Assembly: GCA_035459965.1 (NCBI GenBank)
Contig: DATHXC010000003.1
Span: forward strand, 1-43,617
Direction of reading: 5' to 3'
Source: DATHXC01 sp035459965
Lineage (GTDB): Bacteria > Pseudomonadota > Gammaproteobacteria > Burkholderiales > Methylophilaceae
DNA: 43,617 nucleotides
In this document: piece by piece, positions 32,373 through 40,241 of the stretch
Layout: each line of letters starts with the position of its first letter
Numbering within the stretch: position 1 is the stretch's first letter
The notes under the pieces: model-generated
What the model saw: the letters and a program-made list of their open reading frames with translations, nothing else
Databases searched by the model: none
Told to the model about the DNA's origin: nothing
Position numbers and translations under genes: made by a program

Positions 32373-34569
32373 CCTCCGACCGTGAATACCGATCATCAAT
32401 TAAATAGATAACACCACGGTCATCCTTTGTCCGGATCACCCGCCCAGCAGCCTGAACCACCTTCTGAAGTCCCGGGTACAGGTAAGTGTATTCGTAGCCC
32501 ATCCCGAATATTGCTTCCATGCGTTCACGCATCTGCTCGTTGATTTCATTAATTTGGGGCAGACCGATTGTCGCTACGAAGGCGCCAACTAACCGGTCGC
32601 CCGGAAGATCTATGCCTTCCCCGAAAGATCCGCCCAAAACTGCAAAAGCAATCACTTCTGATTCAGCAGTAAAACGAAGAATGAAATCCTCTCGCTCTAG
32701 CTCTGTCATCATCCTGGATTGCTGTCTTACTGGGATTTCCGGGAATCGTTCTGAGAAAACCTCATACACCTGCTGCAGGTAATCGAAGCTGCTCATAAAC
32801 AGCAAATAGTTGCCAGGCTTCGCTTTATATTGCTTGGCCATGAGTTGCACGATCGGCATGACTGAGAATTTTCGTCTGAGGAACCTGGTAGAAATATGGG
32901 TGACCAATTTAACTTCCAGCTGTTCAGGTGTAAACGGTGATTGCACATCAATAAATGGTGTCTTATCGGGCAGGCCCAGCATGTCGCTATAAAAGTGTGA
33001 TGGGCTCAACGTTGCTGAAAACAAGGTGGCTGACTGAGCAGCCTCAAAGCGAGTCTTCAAGAATGGCGCTGGGACGATATTACGTATGCAAAGCACAGAG
33101 TTCTCTTGCAGCAGATTTGATCGTATTTCTCGAAGGGTGACATCAAACATCGAATGTGGCCCGAAGGCATCAGCTAAGGTTGCAAACTGCAACGCATCGA
33201 AGTAGAAGTTTAGTAACCCTGGGTCATTGTTGGTAGGATGGATAGCCAGGTAATCTGTGACTCGGGTGACTGCACGTTGAATAGCCATCTCAAAATCTTC
33301 ATTGATGGCAGGGTAGACTGAATAGTTAGCTTCCTGATTCTGAACCAGCCGGATCCATGCCAGGCTGAGTTTATCCAGGACTGACTTAAGTGATTTAGGT
33401 GCTCCCTGACGCATATGCTCAAATGCCTGCTGATCAAGCTCGGCGCTATACATCTTACGCCCTCGCTCGATCATATTGTGCGCTTCATCCACTAGGACGC
33501 TAACACGCCACTCATTCATGACCGTTCCGGCGTATAGCACGGCATAAAGATCGAAATAATAGTTGTAGTCGCCCACGACCACGTCACTCCAGCTCACCAG
33601 ATCCTGAGCCAGGTAATAAGGGCATACCTGATGCTTGCTGGCAATTGCTCTCACAGCCTCTCTATCCATCATGCTCTGATCCAAGGCTTCTATCCTCGCT
33701 TCAGGTAAGCGGTCGTAGAAACCTTTAGCCAAAGGACATGATTCACCGTGGCAGGCTTTATCAGGGTGCTCGCAGGCTTTTTCACGGGCAACCAGTTCCA
33801 GGGTACGCAAGGTCAGGTCAGGGTTCGCCTGATGAATCACCTGGATGGCATCCAGAGCCAGTTTGCGGCCTGAAGTCTTGGCTGTTAGGAAGAATACCTT
33901 GTCCAGCTTTTTATCAGGCATGGCCTTTAGTAGCGGGAAGAGCGTACCCAAGGTCTTGCCAATGCCTGTGGTAGCCTGGGCCATTAAGCATTTGCCGCGA
34001 CTTGCCGTCTTGTAGACTGCCTCGGATAATTGTCGCTGCCCAGTACGAAAAGTGGGGTGGGGGAATTGCAAGTCTGTCAGCTGCTTATTTCTTGCCAGCC
34101 GATGTGCAACTTCACGGTCTGCCCAGACCTGCAGTTTCTCGCATTGAGCATTAAAATAACCCTCAAGCTCGTCAGCGGAGAACAGCTCACTCATGGGCTC
34201 TTCTATCTTGCTGGATACATTGTAATAAACTAGCGCAGTGTTGATTTCGGGCAGCTCCCGATCCTGAGATAGCAAAGCTGCATAAATCTTCGCCTGTGCC
34301 CAATGCAGGAAGCGATGGTTCTCCGGCATGCGTTCCAAAAGGCCCTTAAAAGTCTTGATTTCTTCTAGCTGATTTATATCCGGGTCATAGCCATCAGCGC
34401 GCCCGCGCACAAAGATGTTCTGGTATTCCCCGGTCAGGGAGATCTCGGTTTGATAATTGGAGCTCCGATTAGAGGTAACAGAGTTGTGGCCCGCCATGCC
34501 TTCCAGCGCAGTGGGGGCTGGGGTGAAGCGTTGGTCCAAATCGCCCATTCTGGCAACCAAGTCGCACAT
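32338..34569 (-). CDS. DinG/XPD-like iron-sulfur helicase with N-terminal Cas4/RecB-like nuclease domain
   Basis: A superfamily 2 helicase follows a PD-(D/E)XK nuclease domain. Nuclease residues: H28 (EGMAGH), D59 (GRADG), E70-I-K72 (LEEIKT) and Q92-x3-Y96 (QAKIY). Helicase residues: Walker A ATTGIGKT (199-206), four cluster cysteines C266, C273, C278 and C316, DEAH box VLVDEAHN (361-364) and motif VI QAAGRVIR near 715. It should unwind DNA with 5'-3' polarity and may cut it. Family members usually begin with a segment like RYIISVRAMCDLVARMGDLD; here that reading continues in frame for about 38 codons upstream of the ATG at 34569, to a stop near 34,676, with no ATG or GTG or TTG. The true start may be a rare codon further up. 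It faces the ATPase operon. Confidence 0.88.
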   Translation of the reverse strand: MCDLVARMGDLDQRFTPAPTALEGMAGHNSVTSNRSSNYQTEISLTGEYQNIFVRGRADGYDPDINQLEEIKTFKGLLERMPENHRFLHWAQAKIYAALLSQDRELPEINTALVYYNVSSKIEEPMSELFSADELEGYFNAQCEKLQVWADREVAHRLARNKQLTDLQFPHPTFRTGQRQLSEAVYKTASRGKCLMAQATTGIGKTLGTLFPLLKAMPDKKLDKVFFLTAKTSGRKLALDAIQVIHQANPDLTLRTLELVAREKACEHPDKACHGESCPLAKGFYDRLPEARIEALDQSMMDREAVRAIASKHQVCPYYLAQDLVSWSDVVVGDYNYYFDLYAVLYAGTVMNEWRVSVLVDEAHNMIERGRKMYSAELDQQAFEHMRQGAPKSLKSVLDKLSLAWIRLVQNQEANYSVYPAINEDFEMAIQRAVTRVTDYLAIHPTNNDPGLLNFYFDALQFATLADAFGPHSMFDVTLREIRSNLLQENSVLCIRNIVPAPFLKTRFEAAQSATLFSATLSPSHFYSDMLGLPDKTPFIDVQSPFTPEQLEVKLVTHISTRFLRRKFSVMPIVQLMAKQYKAKPGNYLLFMSSFDYLQQVYEVFSERFPEIPVRQQSRMMTELEREDFILRFTAESEVIAFAVLGGSFGEGIDLPGDRLVGAFVATIGLPQINEINEQMRERMEAIFGMGYEYTYLYPGLQKVVQAAGRVIRTKDDRGVIYLIDDRYSRSEVRELLPKWWEI

Positions 34570-34791
34570 TGCGCGAACGGAAATGATGTACCTGAAAGGT
34601 GCGGATGGATCTTCTGAGACTACCAGGCTTGGGGCTAGCTTGATTACAATATCCTTAGATTGGTATGAGAAGAACTAAACCTTAAATATAGCGGCTCATG
34701 ATTAAGAATGATAGTCCATCTTAGTATGGTTCATATTTGTGAAACATATGTATTCCACAATTTATAACTTGAATGACTGGGGTGACAAGCC

Positions 34792-34971
34792 ATGGCAAAA
34801 GAAGAGGATTTCGACCAGAAGCTGTATAGATTGATAAAAGAGTTTCAAAAAGCCGGGAGCGAATTCGAAGATCAAAAAAATGCCCGAAAAGAAAGACAGA
34901 AAATCAGGGAAGAGTTGTATCTGCTAGTAGGCTCTAGAAACCAGCCACAACAAACCAGTAAAGAAGCCTAA
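34792..34971 (+). CDS. Small charged hypothetical protein
   Basis: The 59-residue protein MAKEEDFDQKLYRLIKEFQK... is highly charged and predicted to be one long helix, ending PQQTSKEA. GGGGTGA precedes the ATG by about eight bases. It is divergent from the helicase gene and ends four bases into the convergent small gene. I see no homologue to name; similar short helical proteins lie at 42268. Confidence 0.6.
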   Translation: MAKEEDFDQKLYRLIKEFQKAGSEFEDQKNARKERQKIREELYLLVGSRNQPQQTSKEA

Positions 34972-35171
34972 TTCTTGTCGACAGCTTTCGATAGGGTCAA
35001 CGATTGATGCAATAGTTCTTGTAGTGCTTTATGGACATCCTTAACTCCGGAATCCCTGTCATTTGGAGTGCTGGTTGCCCAGTCGGAAGTGATGGTGCTC
35101 CCCAGTTCATCGAGCCCCACTAGATAGCTCTCCAAATCGTCAAACTCACTGTCATCTATGTTCTTTGCCAT
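34968..35171 (-). CDS. Small acidic hypothetical protein
   Basis: Reading from ATG at 35171 gives 67 residues beginning MAKNIDDSEFDDLESYLVGL, acidic at the front and helical at the end (KDVHKALQELLHQSLTLSKAV). A TTG at 35177 would add two residues. It converges with the 34792 gene and overlaps it by four bases. No ribosome binding site is obvious. The overlap and its modest length leave some doubt that it is real. Confidence 0.45.
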   Translation of the reverse strand: MAKNIDDSEFDDLESYLVGLDELGSTITSDWATSTPNDRDSGVKDVHKALQELLHQSLTLSKAVDKN

Positions 35172-35221
35172 AAGCAAAATGATAACTTCAAATTGATTAC
35201 TTTGGAATGCTTGATGCAGTG

Positions 35222-35250
35222 TCTGCTTTCGGCCAATAGCGGACGTTCAA
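35222..35250 (+). repeat. 29-bp intergenic repeat, copy 1
   Basis: TCTGCTTTCGGCCAATAGCG then GACGTTCAA. One of six copies, all on the plus strand, with the form TCTGCTTTCGGCCAATAGCG plus GACATTCA. This copy lies between the 34968 gene and the terminator after the SRPBCC gene. Confidence 0.75.
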
Positions 35251-35258
35251 TAATAATT

Positions 35259-35282
35259 AGCCTCAATTTTTTTGAGGCTTTT
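35259..35282. terminator. Terminator after the SRPBCC gene
   Basis: AGCCTCAA (35259-35266), five T, TTGAGGCT (35272-35279), then TTT. The 8-bp stem lies just past the stop of the leftward SRPBCC gene at 35288 and could act in both directions. Confidence 0.8.
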
Positions 35283-35287
35283 GAACA

Positions 35288-35800
35288 TTACGTTTTCATG
35301 CCTTTAATCATAGATACAAGTTGATCTAACGCAGTACCCCAACCTTCATTGAAGCCCATAGCTTCATGCCTATTTCGTCCAGCTACATCCCGATGTTTGA
35401 CGATTGCGGTGTACTTCGTTCCTGTTGAATGAGGCTCCAAAACTATCATGGCAGTCATTGGCAATTCGGCACATTCATGTCCTGGAGCGGTTTCTGGTAT
35501 TTTTGCCGGTCTATACCCTGGTTCTAAAGCGTTCGTCCAAACTAATCGCTGATTTGGAATCACTTCTAAATAACATCCAGTCGAAGGATAAGTTTGTCCA
35601 TCGGGTGACTGCATGACAGTAAAAAAGCGTCCTCCTGGCCGTAAGTCTATTTCACAATCTACAGTTATCCATGGCAGCGGGCAAAACCATGGCATGAGCA
35701 GTTCTGGGGTTGTCCATGCCTTCCAAACCAATTCAAGAGGTACATCTATTACACGCTCAAAATAAAGGTCTAACTCTGGGTTTATTTCTGATGCTGTCAT
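35288..35800 (-). CDS. SRPBCC (AHSA1/START-like) domain protein
   Basis: The 170-residue protein has the AHSA1 pattern: FERVIDVPLELVWKAWTTPELLMPWFCP near residue 12, GGRFFTVMQSPDGQ near 57, and the ending GFNEGWGTALDQLVSMIKGM. Proteins of this kind bind hydrophobic ligands. In bacteria they are commonly encoded after an ArsR-type regulator, as here: the regulator gene lies 49 bases upstream on the same strand. The ligand is unknown. The module is AT-richer than the core genome and probably horizontally acquired. Confidence 0.92.
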   Translation of the reverse strand: MTASEINPELDLYFERVIDVPLELVWKAWTTPELLMPWFCPLPWITVDCEIDLRPGGRFFTVMQSPDGQTYPSTGCYLEVIPNQRLVWTNALEPGYRPAKIPETAPGHECAELPMTAMIVLEPHSTGTKYTAIVKHRDVAGRNRHEAMGFNEGWGTALDQLVSMIKGMKT

Positions 35801-35849
35801 GATTTTCCTTTCAAAGATAAAAGTTTATTGGGTGTTTCTAAATGAATGG

Positions 35850-36179
35850 TTAGTCAGTTTTATGATGCAGTTCTTTGAGATACGCATCCATCTGATCTAA
35901 GCGTAACTCCCAATGTTTTCGATATTGTTCAAGGTAACTTGCGACTTCCTTTAAAGGTGAAGCTTCTAACTTGCAAGGCCGCCATTGGGCTTGTTTGCTT
36001 TGAGATATCAATCCAGCACGTTGTAAAACTTTCAGATGCTTAGTAACTGCTGGAAGACTTATTTCGAATGGCTCTGCTAGGGCGTTAACCGTGGTTTCAC
36101 CTAATGCTAATCTGGCCAATATGGCCCTGCGTGTTGGATCGGCAAGTGCGGAAAGAGTAATACTTAACTTATCAACCAT
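35850..36179 (-). CDS. ArsR family regulator of the SRPBCC gene
   Basis: A winged helix-turn-helix of ArsR type spans the protein: LADPTRRAILARLALGETTVNALAEPFEISLPAVTKHLKVLQRAGLI, then QWRPCKLEASPLKEVASYLEQYRKHWELRLDQMDAYL. The ending is typical of the AHSA1-associated subgroup, which lacks metal-binding cysteines of the SmtB type. The ATG at 36179 gives MVDKLS; a TTG at 36194 in frame would run closer to the operator. A 22-bp perfect palindrome lies 19-40 bases before the start and is the likely autoregulatory site. Confidence 0.92.
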   Translation of the reverse strand: MVDKLSITLSALADPTRRAILARLALGETTVNALAEPFEISLPAVTKHLKVLQRAGLISQSKQAQWRPCKLEASPLKEVASYLEQYRKHWELRLDQMDAYLKELHHKTD

Positions 36180-36197
36180 GTTATTTAACCACAAGTG

Positions 36198-36219
36198 TAA
36201 TTAACCTATAGGTTAATTA
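36198..36219. promoter_or_regulatory. 22-bp perfect palindrome, ArsR-type operator
   Basis: TAATTAACCTATAGGTTAAT plus TA reads the same on both strands. It lies just upstream of the ArsR gene and has the AACC-N4-GGTT core expected of such operators. Binding by the ArsR protein is inferred from position. Confidence 0.75.
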
Positions 36220-36260
36220 AAGAGTTAATAAATGTCAATATTTCCCAACAAATTGAATTG

Positions 36261-36289
36261 TCTGTTTACGGCCAAAAGCGGACATTCTT
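36261..36289 (+). repeat. 29-bp intergenic repeat, copy 2
   Basis: TCTGTTTACGGCCAAAAGCG then GACATTCTT, between the ArsR gene and the four-helix membrane protein gene. See copy 1 for the family form. Confidence 0.7.
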
Positions 36290-36291
36290 TT

Positions 36292-36696
36292 TTACTCTTT
36301 GATAGTCGTAATAGCTACAATTCCTATGATTGCCGGTAATGAAACAGCAGCAAAATCCCGAGCTAAAGCCGATGGACCACAAATACCTACGGCTACCTCC
36401 CAGAGATGGAACATAGCATGGGCTAAAAGCCATAGAGAAGCGACTCCCCAAAGTGCAAGTCTTTGCGAAGGTTGGTACCAACCAACTACAAATGCCACGC
36501 CGAGGAATAGCTGGACGATTCCTATATCACGGATAAAGTGCTGATTATAAAATCCAGTGGTAATTACACCTGGTACAACTTCATACCATGTCTTCGGATC
36601 GAATAGCATGAACAGCCCATTCAGAACTAGAAATAAGCTATTAACTGCAAGCGCTAGCAGCACTACTAATCTCAATATATTCATAGATCCACTCAT
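36292..36696 (-). CDS. Hypothetical four-helix membrane protein
   Basis: The 134-residue protein has four hydrophobic segments, about residues 8-30, 57-75, 82-100 and 112-130. Polar words lie between them, such as WYEVVPGVITTGFYNQHFIRDIG and AHAMFHLWEV. It resembles small membrane proteins of unknown function often found near NmrA-like or SRPBCC genes. It overlaps the upstream NmrA-like gene by four bases (ATGA), so the two are translationally coupled. No function can be assigned. Confidence 0.8.
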   Translation of the reverse strand: MSGSMNILRLVVLLALAVNSLFLVLNGLFMLFDPKTWYEVVPGVITTGFYNQHFIRDIGIVQLFLGVAFVVGWYQPSQRLALWGVASLWLLAHAMFHLWEVAVGICGPSALARDFAAVSLPAIIGIVAITTIKE

Positions 36697-37436
36697 TGCT
36701 TACTAAGCCAGTCTTGTAAAGTCAATTTGCCAAACTGTGCTTTTCCTTTTGGGGTAAGAGACTGATCATCGATAACCAACCCGAAATATGGGAACGAATC
36801 ATCTTTAATGACTTTGCGAGTGTCGTTCTTGACCTTTAATGCTGCAACGACTGCATCGTGCAACGGCAGCTTTTCAGGTCCAGCAATATCAACAATTCCA
36901 TTGACCGGTTTTTCTAACAATATGTCGGCGAGCAATGAAGCAACATCCTCTGCCGCTATAGGTTGGAATAATGCAGAAGTTAAGCGAATCTCTTCACCTG
37001 AAGTAGCTGCATGAGCAATGCTGGTCAGGAACTCGAAGAACTGGGTAGCACGAACAATGGTATAGGGAATCCCGGAAGCTTTAATTAGATTTTCCTGAAC
37101 TAATTTAGCGCGGAAATATCCGCTATCCTGCAAGTTCTCTGTGCCCACTACCGATAGCGCTACATGATGCTTAACGCCAGCGACTTTTTCGGCGATGGCA
37201 ATATTGTGTCCTGCGGTTTCGAAAAATGACATCACTGCAGCATCTTCGAAAGATGGAGAGTTAGCAACATCAACTACGATGTCAGTGCTTTGAAGCACTT
37301 CAGTCAGACCCTCCCCAGTGATTGTATTAACGCCTGTATTAGGTGAGGCAGGTATCACTTCGTGTCCTAACGCTCTTAAGTTCCCCACTAATTTTGTACC
37401 GATCAAGCCTGTACCACCGATGACGACGATTTTCAT
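36693..37436 (-). CDS. NmrA/atypical SDR family NAD(P)-binding protein
   Basis: The N-terminal IVVIGGTGLIGTKLV is the nucleotide-binding fold of atypical short-chain dehydrogenases. LSVVGTENLQDSGYFRAKLVQENLIKAS supplies the Tyr-x3-Lys-like word (GYFRAKL) in a shifted form, and IVDIAGPE is common in NmrA-like proteins. Length is 247 residues. It could be an oxidoreductase or an NAD(P)-sensing protein. It is divergent from the GlxA-type regulator with 61 bases between, so that protein is a plausible controller. It is co-transcribed with the membrane protein gene downstream. Confidence 0.88.
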   Translation of the reverse strand: MKIVVIGGTGLIGTKLVGNLRALGHEVIPASPNTGVNTITGEGLTEVLQSTDIVVDVANSPSFEDAAVMSFFETAGHNIAIAEKVAGVKHHVALSVVGTENLQDSGYFRAKLVQENLIKASGIPYTIVRATQFFEFLTSIAHAATSGEEIRLTSALFQPIAAEDVASLLADILLEKPVNGIVDIAGPEKLPLHDAVVAALKVKNDTRKVIKDDSFPYFGLVIDDQSLTPKGKAQFGKLTLQDWLSKQ

Positions 37437-37497
37437 GACTCTTCCTTTATAAGTTCATTGCAAGTTGTTGACTCGATCATTCTATAAGTGAAACAAT

Positions 37498-38514
37498 ATG
37501 GCGGAAATGACATATATCCCTAAATATCCGCCATCCTCGCAAAAACACCAAAAACTAGTTCTGTTTGTGGCATTCCCACAAATGGGCCTGCTGGATTTAA
37601 CTGGGGCGCAAACCGTGTTTTGGGCAGCGTCGAGGTACATGGAAGAAAGAGGCTTGCCACCCTATGACCGGCACACTATTAGTCTGGAGGGCGGGCTTAT
37701 AAAAAGTGCTGAAGGAGTGGCACTGGATACAGCGCATTTATCTGACTATAGAGAGGTTGAAATCGACACCATCCTTGTGCCCGGTTCGCCACACATTGTT
37801 GATGTACTCAATTCATCCGCTTCACTAGCTCAATGGCTAAAGGAAAAACATAAGGAAGTTAGACGTATCGCTTCTGTATGCAGTGGGGCGTTTCTCCTTG
37901 CACAGGCTGGTTTACTTGATGGGAAAAAAGCTGCCACCCATTGGGCTATGCTTGATATGCTCCAGGAACGTCATCCGGCTATTGAAGTAGACAGAGATGC
38001 CATCTTTGTTCAGGAGGGGTCCATCTGGACTTCTGCCGGTGTTACGGCCGGCATTGATTTAGCACTTGCACTGGTGGAGGAGGATTGTGGCCGTGATATC
38101 GCCATGAAAGTGGCTCGTGAATTGGTGGTTTATATGAAACGACCTGGTGGGCAATCGCAATTCAGTGAGTTATTGCAATCCCAATCCACCGACGTTTCGT
38201 TTGATCAACTACATGCCTGGATAGCCAATAATCTTAAAGTGAATGATCTCAGCATTGAGGTGCTCTCAGCTAGGACGAATATGAGTCCCAGAAACTTTGC
38301 GAGAGTCTATAAACAAAAGACGGGAAAGACGCCTGCAAAAGCTGTTGAAATATTCAGGCTGGAAGCTGCTAGGCGGCTATTAGAGGATTCGTCAAAGAGC
38401 ATCTCTGAAATTGCCAGTCAATGCGGCTTCGGGGATGAGGAGCGTATGCGAATCACGTTTCATCGTAATCTCACGGTCTCACCATCAGATTATAGGAAGC
38501 GATTTTCTTCCTAA
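37498..38514 (+). CDS. GlxA-type transcriptional regulator (DJ-1/PfpI plus AraC domains)
   Basis: An N-terminal DJ-1/PfpI-like domain (about residues 17-190) contains the nucleophile-elbow word SVCSGAFLLAQAGLLDGKKAATHW. A C-terminal AraC-type double helix-turn-helix follows (about 240-335: LSIEVLSARTNMSPRNFARVYKQKTGKTPAKAVEIFRLEAARRLLED). Proteins with this layout are regulators that may sense small ligands through the amidase-like domain. It reads away from the NmrA-like gene, which it may regulate. Length is 338 residues, normal for the family. Confidence 0.94.
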   Translation: MAEMTYIPKYPPSSQKHQKLVLFVAFPQMGLLDLTGAQTVFWAASRYMEERGLPPYDRHTISLEGGLIKSAEGVALDTAHLSDYREVEIDTILVPGSPHIVDVLNSSASLAQWLKEKHKEVRRIASVCSGAFLLAQAGLLDGKKAATHWAMLDMLQERHPAIEVDRDAIFVQEGSIWTSAGVTAGIDLALALVEEDCGRDIAMKVARELVVYMKRPGGQSQFSELLQSQSTDVSFDQLHAWIANNLKVNDLSIEVLSARTNMSPRNFARVYKQKTGKTPAKAVEIFRLEAARRLLEDSSKSISEIASQCGFGDEERMRITFHRNLTVSPSDYRKRFSS

Positions 38515-38520
38515 TGGATG

Positions 38521-38549
38521 ACAGCTATCGGCCAATAGAAGCCGCTCGT
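38521..38549 (+). repeat. 29-bp intergenic repeat, copy 3 (degenerate)
   Basis: ACAGCTATCGGCCAATAGAA then GCCGCTCGT, seven bases after the GlxA-type gene. Only the central CGGCCAATAG is well kept. Confidence 0.55.
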
Positions 38550-38608
38550 AAAAGTTCGTATTGATTCCACCATTAGCATCCATTGTGCCTCATGCTTAGA
38601 ATGAACAA

Positions 38609-39652
38609 ATGAAACTTAAACAGACTCAGGTTGGAGTATTAGCAGCACTTAGCGCTGCTTTAATTTTTGGAATGGGAACGCCGCTTGCCAAGTTGCTCTT
38701 GGCTGATGTCAGCCCATGGCTCTTGGCTGGGTTGTTGTATCTTGGTTCTGGTGTAGGCTTAACGATTTACCGTTTTATTACCACCGCATTACCTGTAAAG
38801 CTCACTTCTGTAGAGTTGCTCTGGTTTTCGGGTTCTATTCTAGCTGGAGGTATCGTGGCTCCCGTATTATTGATGTGGGGGCTTTCCAGCATGCCATCTT
38901 CAGAGGCGTCTCTGTTGCTGAATACAGAGGGTGTCTTTACAGCACTACTGGCATGGTTCGCTTTTAAAGAGAACTTTGATCGGCGTATTGCAATTGGCAT
39001 GCTTGCCATCGTGATCGGTGCAGCTATACTAAGTTGGCCAGCTAAAATTAGCTTTGCCAGTTCATTCCCAACTTTGGCGATACTGGGCGCCTGTTTTGCC
39101 TGGGGTGTTGATAACAACCTAACGCGCAAGGTGTCTCTATATGATGCGACATGGATTGCATCAGTCAAAGGGCTGGTGGCTGGCACAGTCAATCTGCTTC
39201 TTGCCTTTTCACTGGGAGCAACATTGCCAGCAATACCTCACCTTGCAGGGGCTATGGTGCTTGGGTTTTTAGCTTATGGAGTTAGTCTGACTTTGTTTGT
39301 GATTGGTCTGCGGCATCTGGGAACGGCACGAACAGGGGCTTACTTCTCGGTAGCACCATTCTTTGGCGCATTATTGGCGATTACTTTAGGTGAGTCAGTG
39401 ACCCTGCCGCTTGTAATCGCCGGGCTATTTATGGCTATTGGTATCTGGCTACATCTAAGCGAGCATCATGAACACATCCATAGCCACATGCCAATGGAAC
39501 ATGACCATGAACATACTCACGATGAACATCATCAACACAGCCATGAGGATCAAATTGAGCTAGGCGTTAAACATACCCATGCTCATCAACATCTACCAAT
39601 AAAGCATAGCCATCCACACTATCCAGATCCGCACCATCAGCACGATCATTAG
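38609..39652 (+). CDS. EamA/DMT transporter with histidine-rich tail
   Basis: About ten hydrophobic segments in two EamA halves cover residues 1-285, with the usual glycine and proline words (GMGTPLAKLLL, GTARTGAYFSVAPFFGALLAI). The last 65 or so residues form a cytoplasmic or periplasmic tail with 24 histidines (HEHTHDEHHQHSHED and following). Such tails bind zinc, nickel or cobalt. EamA carriers usually move amino acids, nucleosides or other metabolites, so the tail suggests metal sensing or a metal-linked substrate. The gene lies alone between two repeat copies. Confidence 0.9.
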   Translation: MKLKQTQVGVLAALSAALIFGMGTPLAKLLLADVSPWLLAGLLYLGSGVGLTIYRFITTALPVKLTSVELLWFSGSILAGGIVAPVLLMWGLSSMPSSEASLLLNTEGVFTALLAWFAFKENFDRRIAIGMLAIVIGAAILSWPAKISFASSFPTLAILGACFAWGVDNNLTRKVSLYDATWIASVKGLVAGTVNLLLAFSLGATLPAIPHLAGAMVLGFLAYGVSLTLFVIGLRHLGTARTGAYFSVAPFFGALLAITLGESVTLPLVIAGLFMAIGIWLHLSEHHEHIHSHMPMEHDHEHTHDEHHQHSHEDQIELGVKHTHAHQHLPIKHSHPHYPDPHHQHDH

Positions 39653-39668
39653 TTGCATTATTTATGAG

Positions 39669-39697
39669 GCTGCTTTGGGTCGATAGTGGATATCCAA
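39669..39697 (+). repeat. 29-bp intergenic repeat, copy 4
   Basis: GCTGCTTTGGGTCGATAGTG then GATATCCAA. It shares the GGGTCGATAG variant with copy 6, and is followed after six bases by copy 5, making a tandem pair after the EamA gene. Confidence 0.7.
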
Positions 39698-39703
39698 TAC
39701 ACG

Positions 39704-39732
39704 TCTCCTTTCGGCCAATAGTGGATATTGGT
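39704..39732 (+). repeat. 29-bp intergenic repeat, copy 5
   Basis: TCTCCTTTCGGCCAATAGTG then GATATTGGT, in tandem with copy 4 and the same CGGCCAATAG core as copies 1 and 3. Confidence 0.7.
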
Positions 39733-39772
39733 GTAAACCGAACACAGGCTCATTAAGCTTCAATGAAAATAA

Positions 39773-40189
39773 TCAGCTATTGCTTAGCACTGGCGGCCCC
39801 TTTTTTTGCTTCCGTCCACTAGCAATATTTAATAGCCGCAAAAACTTTTCACATTCGAAATGATTAGGTGCTTTGCATTCAGCTGCATGTATCAACCCAT
39901 CCCGCATAGATTCCAGTTTCTTTATTTGAAGATTTAATTCTCCGGCTTTTTTAAGTAGTAGTTCCCTATCAATTAAAGGGCCATTAAGCGTAAACATCGT
40001 AGATATCTCTGCTAGGGAAAAGCCAGCAGTGCGACCTAATGAAATCAAAGCCAACCTTTCTATAACATTCGGATTAAATAGCCTTCGCAGGCCATTCCTG
40101 CCTGAAGAGTGTATTAAGCCACTTTCTTCATAAAAACGTAATGTTGAAGCTGGCAAACCCGATGCTTTAACGACTTCTGAAATATCCAT
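39773..40189 (-). CDS. MerR family regulator
   Basis: A MerR helix-turn-helix opens the protein (ISEVVKASGLPASTLRFYEESGLI, then GLRRLFNPNVIERLALI). A coiled dimerisation helix follows, and a C-terminal segment AAECKAPNHFECEKFLRLL with two cysteines and a His that could bind metal or sense redox state. It is 138 residues. Divergent from the TauE/SafE gene, it faces a promoter of the MerR type (40211-40241) in the spacer and is probably its regulator. The signal is not evident from sequence. Confidence 0.92.
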   Translation of the reverse strand: MDISEVVKASGLPASTLRFYEESGLIHSSGRNGLRRLFNPNVIERLALISLGRTAGFSLAEISTMFTLNGPLIDRELLLKKAGELNLQIKKLESMRDGLIHAAECKAPNHFECEKFLRLLNIASGRKQKKGPPVLSNS

Positions 40190-40210
40190 TCTTCACCTAT
40201 GAATTAACTC

Positions 40211-40241
40211 TTGACCTCAAGTGGACTTGAGCTTTTATCCT
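40211..40241 (+). promoter_or_regulatory. MerR-type promoter with 19-bp spacer and palindrome
   Basis: TTGACC (40211-40216) and TATCCT (40236-40241) are 19 bases apart, the overlong spacing that MerR proteins correct by untwisting DNA. CTCAAGT-GG-ACTTGAG (40216-40231) is a perfect palindrome within the spacer. It should drive the TauE/SafE gene under control of the MerR protein. Confidence 0.85.
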
